Shown here: positions 1 through 9,669 of the stretch, piece after piece
How the letters are laid out: each line of letters opens with the position of its first letter
Numbering within the stretch: the first letter of the stretch is position 1
Assembly (NCBI GenBank): GCA_902806595.1
Contig: CADCXC010000003.1
Coordinates: forward strand, 992,001-1,056,000
DNA: 64,000 nt
From: Pyrenopolyporus hunteri
Lineage: Eukaryota > Ascomycota > Sordariomycetes > Xylariales > Hypoxylaceae
Reading direction: 5' to 3'
Program-made: the position numbers and the translations under genes
The notes under the pieces: generated by a model
The model's input: the letters and a program-made list of their open reading frames with translations, nothing else
What the model was told of the DNA's origin: nothing
The model's database searches: none

Positions 1-924
1 CAATTGTCAAATGGAAGTCCGAATCTCTACCTTTAATGTTAAGAGTCAGTATTTCCTTGACCTAGCGGGTGCGGTTAGGGGGGTGCCTGGAAGGGGCGCA
101 TCAGAAATGCGATGGCAATCGGAGAGACGGAGGCCAAGCTAGGAGAGCCGTACTCACGGTCCGTCTCGAATAGCGTCGAGTTGAATAACAAATGCATAGG
201 GATCGAACTGAGAAGTAGCAAAACCCAACAGATAGTCTTGAATCTGGATACCTTAAAGGCATTGCGAACGGAGGGTATACCGATCCCCATCCAGGAACCC
301 TTAAAATGTGCTATGTTCACTTCTTCCCTCGAGGGCGAGTTTAAAACCTGCATGAAAAAATTGCTCGACGCCAGCCTGTAAGATTGGGTGTCAACTCAGC
401 TGATCTAGGAGTGGTTCGTGTGTAAGGCAACTCGTTTTACGCGTTTAAACTGATCGTGGCCAGACTCCCAGAGGGGCCAAAACGGCGGCGGCGGCGACGA
501 GCGGATCTAATTTCGACCCGGCCTCCAGGCCGACCCTTACAAGATAGGCCCTATGGAATGCGGGAACACAACTTACTATATTTCGTAGAGTTAGCAAGGA
601 CCGGCTAAACGGACAAGGCTCTCGTCGATGGTAGATATTCCGGGTGACGGGGGTAGACCGAAAGAGATGGCTCACCACTGCTGTAGATACAACGTTAATT
701 ACAAGATGCAATGCCACATTTGCTCGAGATACGGTTCCTCCGTCGCAGTCGCCGTCGTAAAACAAGAGCACCTTCTGAAGACTACCTGTTTGAGCGATGG
801 CAGCGATCAAGCAGGCCACTAGGGTCAGCGACATGCAAGCGAGAACGAGGCAGTTGACCTTGGCCGCCCGCTTCCAGCCGGTAGAGCCGCTCCCGCTACT
901 GGGGAATACGTTGAAAATGTCCAT
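1..924 (-). pseudogene. DUF6536-type multipass membrane protein, 5' part, frame-broken
   Basis: Exon 1 (924 to 676) encodes a tryptophan-containing start (STGWKRAAK), one membrane helix and the GDCDGGTVSRANVALHLVIN signature. Exon 2 (about 374 to 158) continues with LASSNFFMQ, SPSREEVNIAHFKGSW, GIPSVRNAF and SSIPMHLLFNSTLF. These are the successive conserved blocks of the fungal DUF6536 family, membrane proteins of unknown role. The joins do not work cleanly. Donor GTGAGC at 675 and the CTTACAG acceptor near 376 leave one surplus G before LASSN. Donor GTGAGT at 157 and the CTAACCGCACCCGCTAG acceptor near 62 lead into a stop unless shifted by one base. A further open stretch runs off the left edge. 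Either the gene is decaying or the assembly carries two single-base errors. Family identification is fairly firm; the pseudogene status is inference. Confidence 0.6.
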
Positions 925-1633
925 CGCGGACGCCCCTTTGAAGTTGAACTCGCCTCACTCATCAGGTATCGTCGACGAATTGTCACGTATTCTCAATATT
1001 GAGGTCTGTATCATCGGGGGCGGACGCGAGGTCGAACTTAAGAGCATGACGAAATACATGAAATGTCCGGGTTTTATGAGCTGTCTCCGGCCTATCCAAT
1101 AACGTCTCACACGCCTCGAAGGAAGAGGTTGTTAGGGCTGGCTATGCTAACACATCCTTGCCGTTGCGGAACGGCGTCACTGCCCATCACTGCCTTATGG
1201 GATTCCCATGCATGATTATTGGCCCCTTTTTCAGCACAATTCCTCAGTAGCTAATAGGAGATTGGGTTGGATCAGACATTGAACTGCCGCCGGAGATCAA
1301 CCTAATTCCATCGCTCAAGGTCTCGGACATGCAGTATCTCCCAGCCGTGCCTTGTCTTTGGCTCCAATGTGTCTCGAGTCAATTGGTATGATTATCATAC
1401 TCAGAGACCGGGAATCTTCTTATGAGAGATTCTTATGAAAGGAAGTCTGGGTACCAGGTCCTGGAATAGTTAAGCCTGATAATTTACTGTTGAGAACTGT
1501 GATGTATTCAGGAAAACTTGGTGTCATAAAATTGACATGTAAACTACTACCCCATAATAGGTCGATCTTTGGGTGTAGTTATGGTGGTACATGTCCGACA
1601 CTTACCTGGTAGTTAATGTCTCAACCTATGGTG
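925..1633. other. Intergenic spacer, no gene seen
   Basis: This spacer is upstream of the DUF6536-type gene and would hold its promoter. Only short non-homologous reading frames occur. No RNA gene was recognised. Confidence 0.5.
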
Positions 1634-2253
1634 GGCCATTCCCCCCAAACCGCCAACCCGCCAAAACAACTGAAAATTGATGACATAAGCCGTAAAAGAA
1701 TTCTTAGATGATAAAAATCTATAATTAATTAAATAAAATAGGTAGAAATATACGGTTTAAAGATTTAAATATTTCGAAAATTAGTTAATTTGATTACTAT
1801 TTTTAATTATTTTATTTATTTTTCTAACCTTTTAGTTTTGAAGATATTAGTTATTAGTATGTGATGAATTATATGCGTGACTACCTACCTAGGTACCTAG
1901 ATATCTCTTACCCGCATACCCACTCGATAGATACGTAAACACTCCTCTAAAAAATATTATGATCTTGAAATTGTCAATATATGGCATATCTTACCTTTAG
2001 AATGATATAGCTATGCGGTTATAAGTTCTAAATACATGGGAATACCCTCATTACCATGACGATACGTATAAAGAAGTTTCTTTAAAAACCCGCTAACCGC
2101 ATGTTATGTCATCTTTTCTCGCATTATATCATCTTTGTGAAGCTAGACATGCGATTATGTCATCTTTTTTCTAGTCGTCTATACGCATATATATGGCTTA
2201 TGTCATCTTTTTTTCAACGTTTTGGCGGGTTGGCGGTTTCATGGCAAATGGCC
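1634..2253. mobile_element. MITE-like element with about 58-bp terminal inverted repeats
   Basis: The left arm (1634-1691) and right arm (2195-2253) are inverted copies. They share the outer GGCCATT, a 21-base identical core around AAACCGCC/AACCCGCC, and a 13-base identical inner end, GATGACATAAGCC. The interior is AT-rich, has no coding frame, and carries four spaced copies of ATGTCATCTTTT or close variants (2106, 2126, 2157, 2200), the last overlapping the right arm. This is the architecture of a non-autonomous DNA transposon. I could not identify a clear target-site duplication or assign a superfamily. Confidence 0.7.
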
Positions 2254-3208
2254 AGCCGTCCAACCTTGGATATAATGTTCTCGACATGTAGGCAACCATG
2301 AAGTTTGGTAGGCTCTACATAGGTCCCTACCTAGGTAAATAATATCGCCACCAACATCTATAATATTTCCAATTAAAACTCTACCAGCCCTCCGAATACA
2401 GCGGGAATAAATCCTAACCGAAACTCCCACTCCATCTGTAAATGCCACATGGGCTTGTTTCGCTATAAGAAATAGCTGTCAAATAAGCACTTGAAGATTT
2501 AGGTAGTACAGTAGATCTATTAGGAACATAGAAGCCGAGAATAGCACGGGAATACCCTTATCCCATAGGTTGGTCGTGTTAGTTACCTATCTAGGTAAGC
2601 AGGCGAGTGGCTATGTAGGCAATTCACCTATGGTACTATCTAGGCCGGTAAGCGAACAAGCTTCGCTAGCGACCAATGTGATATAACATATAATTCTCCC
2701 TGCCACACAGACGGATTGATAACATTCGGTAGCATAATTTCCACGGTTCCACACCTATACCCCTATTACTATGCTTCTCAGCCGCATCCGCCTAGGCAAC
2801 TACACGTTTCCACTCGTGTTATTAGGCCATGTCGAAACATCTATGGGTTGTGTACCATGTTAGCATTTCCCTACACATCATGATTAAGGTAGAGGGTAGC
2901 GAGTAGGTTTCTTTCAGGCAACTTTGAGAAGATTTTTGATAACACGGTTTTTGTCGGCATGCGCTGTCGAACAACTGGAATCCCAGCTTCGATGGCAGTT
3001 CGCTGGCTCCCGTGCCCGTCATCATTCTATCACTTAGCAAGACTAAAACTAAGCTGAAAAGGGCTCACCTGGGATGGGTTTAAATCCAAGTCTTCGAGAT
3101 CTTTGAAGATCTCGCATAGACGGGATTGAGGATGAGTCTTGGCAACCGGTACCGTTTAAGGTGAGCCTGGCCAGATTCAGCAGCGCTGCTGATAATAGCC
3201 CTGCGACA
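2254..3208. other. Intergenic spacer, no gene seen
   Basis: The spacer contains ACCTAGGTAA-type palindromic motifs near 2327 and 2589. Short open frames on both strands show no recognisable family. Confidence 0.45.
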
Positions 3209-4147
3209 TCAGGTCTCAGGCCTGAACTTGCCTCGCTTCTCCTTCATAGCCCGGACCCTCTTCTTGTCCTCTTCGAATCTCTTCAATACTTCCGCCTGCT
3301 CGGCCTTCCTCTTCTCGCGCATCTGGAACCGGTAAAAATCCGTCATCTCCTCCTTCTTCTTCTGCTCCCTCTCTAGCATCTTCTGCTTCGCCTCCTCCGC
3401 CTCGTCCCTTCTGGCGGGCGCGGCCCGACCGCCTCGCGTGACCGTCACGAAGCCATCCTCGTCCGGCTCGTTCCGCAACCTCTTGGCGAGTTGGCGCGCC
3501 TCGCTCTCCATCTTGTTGAACATGGTAAAGTAGGCATCCACCGAAGCCTGTACCGTGGAATTGCCTGGGAAGGACAGCTTATTGTGCTTCTCCAGCCATT
3601 CCGAGCCCAGCGGTGGAACGTCATTTTCGCCGACGCCTTTCCCCCACACCGGGTAGTGCTTCGGCTTCTTCAGTTTCTTCGCAGCTTTAAGGACCAGCCC
3701 GGCGCTCTTCTCGTCGGCAAATAGGGCAACCGCTGAACTACCGCTCGGATATACTTGTCGGGACCAGGTTGAAGGTAACGCGGCTTCAGCTTCGAGTTCG
3801 GAGTACAGCAGTTCGTCCTCCCTTTTCCTCTTACGGTGTGCGGCTAATCTGGTTGCTTCGGCGGGCTCGTGGGAGGACTTGGATGTCTTCTTGTCGTATT
3901 CAAAGGTGATGTTCTCGAACTTCCCTGCTCCCACGAGGCTGGTGAATAGTGCGCGGAAATGTTGTAGGGTACTGTCGCAAGGAACATTGGCTATAAAGAG
4001 GCTTCGGGAGTCATCGGGAGTCGGTACTTTAGGCGCGTTCCGTCGAAGATAGATGGAGTGTATTGCCTCGACCGGGAAAGAAGGGAGAGGAGGGATCGAG
4101 ATGGGGAGTTCGGTGAATCCCTCTGACGGGGAGGCCGTTCCGGCCAT
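3209..4147 (-). CDS. RRP7: Ribosomal RNA-processing protein 7 (Rrp7)
   Basis: This is a single-exon gene of 312 residues. Rrp7 is a nucleolar component of the small-subunit processome (UTP-C/CURI-linked) needed for 18S rRNA maturation. The N-terminal half holds a degenerate RRM-like fold (SRSLFIANVPCDSTLQHFRA, residues about 47-66, then ITFEYDK). The middle has the family block WLEKHNKLSFPGNSTVQASV followed by a DAYFTMF segment. The C-terminus is a long charged helix with FYRFQMREKRKAE and ends in EKRGKFRPET, the Rrp7 C-terminal signature that contacts the pre-40S particle. Length fits fungal Rrp7. The first ATG lies just upstream of the conserved FTELPISIPPL opening. It stands alone between long spacers. 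Confidence 0.92.
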   Translation of the reverse strand: MAGTASPSEGFTELPISIPPLPSFPVEAIHSIYLRRNAPKVPTPDDSRSLFIANVPCDSTLQHFRALFTSLVGAGKFENITFEYDKKTSKSSHEPAEATRLAAHRKRKREDELLYSELEAEAALPSTWSRQVYPSGSSAVALFADEKSAGLVLKAAKKLKKPKHYPVWGKGVGENDVPPLGSEWLEKHNKLSFPGNSTVQASVDAYFTMFNKMESEARQLAKRLRNEPDEDGFVTVTRGGRAAPARRDEAEEAKQKMLEREQKKKEEMTDFYRFQMREKRKAEQAEVLKRFEEDKKRVRAMKEKRGKFRPET

Positions 4148-5178
4148 GTTTTTCCTTTTTCTTTTATCTGGACTGAAGTGCGATTATAACTATCATGTAG
4201 GTATTGGCCATTGAGTGCCCCCCCGGGGATATTGCGACGAGAATTTAAGGCTGGGATTATTCCGTAGATGAGTTGAAGAATCTCAGCGTCGCAGCGTTCC
4301 GAGGAAAACAAAGAAAAGTTTTGGTGGATCCGCGGCGGTGGGGCTACCAAGTATGTATTGTACCTAAGTAGCAGAAACCGGTTACACGAAATCTCCCGTC
4401 TATAACGATACCTCTTATAAGGATATCTTTATATCGTCAGAATTGAATGATCTCGCCAACCCGACTGGTCTCACCATCGCATAAGAAACTTCGTGAATAC
4501 GTAAAGGCAATCATTGAAGGCAATTAATATAAATGTATCATCTAAACCACGAGTTTTGAAATCTAGGAAAATTGGCTGACTTTTACTCTAATGACCATCT
4601 TTAGGTACTCGCTTACCTAGGTACTTAAGTAGGTACCTAAGATATATAACGATATGAATCTGCGTTTCGACCTTAACGTTATGAGCAAGGTCTAGTTATA
4701 ATAGTTGGTCTCCAGTTTAGAAGGGCGCCAATCTCTTCAACTGCCGATATAACAGTATCTCTGATCGTCTAGTAAAACTTAGGTTAAACGAAAACACATC
4801 TAGATGGCTACTAGTTATTTGATTATAGCAATAATACAAGATTGGGCAATTCCTCCATCTTAGGGTATATGCTATGAAATTAGAAAACTAGAAAAGAGAG
4901 AGTCACACGCACACGTTACCTCCGTCACGGTAAGTAATTCAATCCCCGGATTCCACGGGCTCCTCGTGTATATAGAATACCCACTTCGGCTCCCTAATGG
5001 GAACCCGGGGAGTCTTGGCCGAGAATTCTGAGCTGCCGTTCTCCTATTGATGTCACTCGACCCCGTCGAAAGATGAATACCACGGCCCCTTTCCTTAATA
5101 AAGTATAGACATATTCCTACGCGATGACCGCTCCCACTTGACGGATACTGTCCTTGATATATCAGCGGCCTAAGAAGA
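4148..5178. other. Intergenic spacer between RRP7 and the MFS gene
   Basis: This is a divergent promoter region. A palindromic CCTAGGTACTTAAGTAGGTACC stretch, here quoted only as its TAGGTAC core, lies at 4616-4640. An antisense reading frame at 4872-5303 resembles nothing and overlaps MFS exon 1. Confidence 0.4.
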
Positions 5179-6999
5179 ATGGGATTATTTAACAGCATAT
5201 GGCAATTCCTCTCGGGGGCGAGGAAGGACTCCAAGTCCAAGCCGCCCTTTCTGCTTTCGATTCGGTCCTCGACGACCCTGATCGTCCTCACCGGTTCGTG
5301 CATTCAACGTCCACTGCCTCAATCCCGTCAATAGAATCCTTCTTTTCTTTTTTTTTTTAATGAAAATCCTATAGCTGCCCCTCTCAGCTGTAATATAAGG
5401 TACCTACCCATCTACTAACATACAAACGCAAAGTTGCCCTGGCCATCTTCACCGACATCTTCTACTACGCGCTGATCATCCCCGTCATCCCCTTCTCGCT
5501 CACCGTGCAGGCCGGCGTCCCGCAGGACCAGGTCCAGCACTGGACCTCCATCCTGCTGGCCAGCTACAGCGTGGCCCTGTTCGTCGGCAGCCCCCTCGCC
5601 GGCCTGTACGCCGACCACACGTCCTCGCGGCGATGGCCCCTCCTCATCGGCCTCGTGGCCCTGGCCGCGTCCACGCTGCTGCTGTGTTTCGGCAACTCGA
5701 TAGGCCTCCTGATCGTCGGCCGCATCCTCCAGGGGCTCAGCGCGGCGATCGTCTGGAGCGTCGGGTGCGCGCTGCTCGTCGATACCATGAAGAGCGCCGT
5801 GGGCGTCGCTATGGGCTATGTCGCCGTCTCGATGTGCGTCGGGCTGCTTATTGCGCCGGTGATCGGAGGCGCTGTCTATGGTGCGGCGGGCTACTACCCC
5901 GTCTACTATATCGCCTTCGGTGTCGTGGCGGTAGACGTCTTGCTACGCTTCTTCATGATCGAGAAGAAGGTTGCTAGACAATGGATCGAAGACGACCAAA
6001 GCCCTACCCCTCAGGAGCAAACAGCCGGTCTTGTTGAAGCCGCGGCGGTCACTTCGCCCGCCGTCGTGGGCGGCGAGGGTAGCAGGAGATCTGTTGAGGC
6101 AGGGGGGGTACGCGACGATGCAGAACCGAGCGCGAAAGACAATAATCAGCCGCAACAGGGCGATGAAGAGAAACAGATTGAGACAGCTAATGCACCAGGC
6201 CAGAACTCGGTAACTCCATGTGAGACTACGAGTGTATGGTGCTCTACCAAGGCTCTGATGAAATCCGCGAGGTTAATCGCTGCATTATACGCTCTCCTCG
6301 TCCAAGCCGGCATCATGTAAGTTCTGACGCAGCCGTCTAGTCAACCAGTCGCACTATAGCCATGATTCAAACTAATCATTATTTAATAGGATGGGATTCG
6401 ACGCTACTTTAGCTTTATTCGTCCAGCGCACCTTCGGGTGGAACTCTACCGCCGCCGGTATACTGTTCCTAGCACTGTTCCTACCCGGCTTCATCTCCCC
6501 CTTAGTAGGCTGGCTTTCCGATAGGTACGGTGCTAGATGGCCGTCTTTTTTCGGGTTCTGCCTCTCAATACCCCTACTCGTGTGCCTTCGTTTTGTCACC
6601 GAAAACAGCATCCAGCATAAGGTGCTTCTCGGCTTTCTGCTCGCCCTGCTGGGTATCGCTCTGGCATTCGCGAACGTCCCCCTCATGGCTGAGATTACCT
6701 ACGTCATCGAGGCGAAACTTGCGGAGCAGCCGGGCGTGTTCGGAGAGAAAGGCGTGTACGGTCTGGGCTACGGGCTTTTCAACATGGCTTTTGCTCTTGG
6801 AGGCGTCGTCGGGCCGTTATGGGCTGGCTATGTCGTAGAATCGGCCGGATGGGGCACAATGACCTGGAGTTTCGCCATCTGGGCGGCGTCAGGGGCGGCA
6901 GTTACTTACCTCTGGCTTGGTGGAAAGGGCACGGCGACAGAGGGAGTGGCCGTAAACCGGCAGGGAGAAGAGGCAACAAATTCGGGAAATATCCGATAA
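5179..6999 (+). CDS. Major facilitator superfamily transporter, DHA1-like
   Basis: Three exons (5179-5293, 5434-6316, 6390-6999) encode 535 residues. Intron 1 (140 bp) has a TACTAAC branch point; intron 2 (73 bp) has GTAAGT and ACTAATC. Exon 1 supplies an amphipathic start and the RSSTTLIVLT lead into helix 1, which continues in exon 2 as VALAIFTDIFYYALIIPVIP, typical of fungal vesicular-amine/multidrug-type carriers. MFS signatures are GLYADHTSSRR after helix 2 and GWLSDRYGARW after helix 8. A hydrophilic, repeat-poor central loop (residues about 220-285) divides the two six-helix halves. It probably acts at the plasma or vacuolar membrane as a proton-driven exporter. The substrate cannot be read from sequence. 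It is convergent with the MOSC gene, with about 270 bp between them. Confidence 0.85.
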
Positions 7000-7266
7000 G
7001 GCGAATATGAATGATGGGTTATATTAGCATAGAGTTGTCAACACCATGGGTGATGACTACGAATCTATAACTCAACGAAAGGTATAGAATATTTGTATTG
7101 TAGCGATTTTCATCTCGTTAGTTGATAGACGTCAGAAATGGGAAAACCACTCATCTTTACCAATGTTCGTCTAATTATGATCGAGCTGTGGAGTAGGACG
7201 GAAGGGCAGGTATATATACTGCATATCCTGCTATTTGCCACAACTTCTTTAACTTACTCCGCCACT

Positions 7267-9169
7267 TTAAACCTCAATAGCGATCTTCCCAACGCCCCTA
7301 CTAACACAACTCAGCATAGCCCCTTTCTTCTCCTCGTCCATGAGCGCCGAACCCCGGTGATCGACAAGCCCGCTCCTCAGCACCACCTTGCACGTGCCGC
7401 AGTTACCAACCTCGCAACTGGATGGGACATCGTCGTCCCCGAAGTGCTTTCTTAGCACTTCAAGTAGCGTCTCTTCCGCACCCACCTTCAGAACCGTGCC
7501 AGCATCATCCTTCTCCCGAACCGATCGCACCTCGACCTCGAACGGATCCCCCGTCGTATCAGCCTTGAACGCCTCAAAGTGTATCTCACTATCTCCGAGC
7601 CCTTGCCTCTTCGCCTCCCGCGCCGCCTCGTCTATCATGCGCTGCGGGCCACAGACGTACACGTACGAGTTCCACGGGAGATCTCTGAAGATAGCCGGGA
7701 TATCCATGCGCTGGCCCTTCGAGCCGTCGTAAACCCTGACCGCGTCGCCGAGGGCCTCGACCCGGGACCGGAACGGCACGTCGGCCGCGTCGCGCACGCC
7801 GTAATGCACCGCCGTCTCCCAGTTGATGCTTTTGCATACCTCTAGCATGCCGAGGAAGGCCGTGATGCCGATGCCGCCTACGATGAACACGTGTTTGCTG
7901 GCTGCGGCGGCCAACTTGACGTCCGCCGTCACTCGACCGACTTGTATGATGTCGCCTTCCTGCGCTGTGTGGTGCAGGAATGCGGAGCCACCGCGGCTAG
8001 GCGTTTCGAGGGCAATGCCGAGCTCGAAGCGGTTCGGCGTGCCTGAAACGACGGAGTAGGACCTTAGGAGCCCGTTGGGCAGCTTGAGGCGTGCGTGCGC
8101 GCCGAGTTGCATCTCGCCGTCCTCAGGATCCGGGTTTAATGCTTCTAAGGTGAATGATACAATACGTGGTGTTTGCGTCTTCTTCTCGACGACCCTAAAG
8201 TCGCGCCATTTCTCTTTCTCCTCCCCGTTCCCGTTGAGTGCGGCAGCAGCACGCCTTTGCTTAGCCTTCAACTTTTCTACGCGCTTCTCGAACGCTTTTC
8301 TACTCTCATCGCCCATTTCGCCGATGGATGCAAGCTCTTCGTTCATATCGGCATTATCCTGGGTCCGATGGAGGTATTCTTGCACTCGCTCAATAGTCCA
8401 TTTAGGCCATTTACGTTCGACCAGGCGAATCTCGTCTCCTGCCTGTACCGTGCCCTCACGTAACACTCTGTAGTACCAGCCCGTGCGGCTTAGTTTATAG
8501 GTATTGGGTGCGAAGTTCTTGAGTTGGAACCGGTGATTCAACTTGAAGCACGGCTGTCGCGGTAGACTAACTTGGAGCAACACGCCATCATCGCCAACGG
8601 ACACGATGTCGCCTATGCATACGTTGCGCTCGTTCACTAATCCAAGTTAAGAGCCAAGAACTATTCGAATGAGGTTGAACACTTTAGGAGGTCACAGGCC
8701 CTAGAAAGCCCAATCTCCTTGGGAGACAATTCGAAAAGAAGGGGATGGGTTTATCAACTTCTGAAATACATACTACGTTCCACTACAAAGTTCTCCCCAA
8801 AACCGCCATGCTTGAAGCGCGCTGCAGCTTCTGGGAATTCTTTCTGCCAGGATTGATAGTGAGAACTGCAATCTAAACTGTATATTAGAATTTTACTACG
8901 GACGGATAGTTCATTATTCGGCGGCGGTTTAGGGGAGGCGTCGACTCACATCCGTGAATTGCTTTATCCCTACCGCCGTGAAAAACGAGATCGTGCTCAT
9001 CCGCATCAAGTCCGAGGAAACTCACGGGAATGCGGCCGGAACGAAGTTTTTTGTCTATTCCCGTCTCGATCTTCAGTCCCGGCATAATTTCCATTTTACT
9101 GGTCCGGACCTCGAGTACGATATCCCGCTCGGAGGGCGCAAACAAATCAATCTCTGACGCTAGTGACAT
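7267..9169 (-). CDS. MOSC domain / ferredoxin reductase / 2Fe-2S ferredoxin fusion
   Basis: Exons 9169-8950, 8872-8777 and 8636-7267 encode 561 residues; introns are 77 and 140 bp. The MOSC sulfur-carrier domain fills residues about 1-170: FHGGRDKAIHG joins across intron 1 to YCSSHYQSW, then GGFGENFVVE, then LNERNVCIGDIV with the conserved cysteine near residue 112. A small helical 3-alpha segment (WTIERVQEYLHR) follows. The reductase part has the flavin motif LRSYSVVSG (about 300), the nucleotide motif FIVGGIGITAF and VCGPQRMIDEA. The C-terminus is a plant-type 2Fe-2S domain with cysteines in CEVGNCGTC and MLSC. The architecture resembles bacterial YiiM fused to a phthalate-dioxygenase-reductase-like chain. 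It probably passes electrons from NAD(P)H to a molybdo- or sulfur-transfer reaction; the substrate is unknown. Confidence 0.88.
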
Positions 9170-9669
9170 GGTTTCTAGGCCTCTCTAGGGGTAAATGTAG
9201 ATGTGTAAGATCATAAAATAAGAATGCCTAGAAATTCTATGAATTCTGTGACGAAAAGAAGGGGGGGCTATGAGAGAAGTATAAAAAGGAGAGAAGCATA
9301 TACCTCATGTACCTGAGCTGGGTATTTTTTTATGTTACCTCCGCTCTACTAATTATTGATAAGTCACGTAATCTAGCAGCCGAGGAAACCCCCGTATAGG
9401 CAGGAGACTACCTGATAGGGCGTGATAGGTAGGTTGGTAGGTACCTATATACATTAAAGTAGTAAGCTCCATAAGTTGTGTGGTTTCGTTACGGGAGCTT
9501 CGCTGAATAGAATTTAATTTTTTAGAACTCCAGGAAGGATTTTATCGGCGGTGAAAATAGTAGAGCAGTATATTATCAACTGTAGGTACTCTGTAAGCGT
9601 TTATTAGGTAGATACCTTAGGTGCCTATCTGGTAGAGCCGCAGCGAAATCGAGGCACTTTCGTTTGCCT
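9170..9669. other. Intergenic spacer, no gene seen
   Basis: The spacer contains a GGTAGGTTGGTAGGTACCTA palindromic run near 9427-9448. It is the promoter side of the MOSC gene and the 3' side of the AT-hook gene. Confidence 0.4.

Noticed and set aside
4872..5303. Minus-strand frame of 143 codons
   Set aside because: It overlaps the first exon of the MFS gene, which joins in frame to helix 1, and the translation has no recognisable domain.
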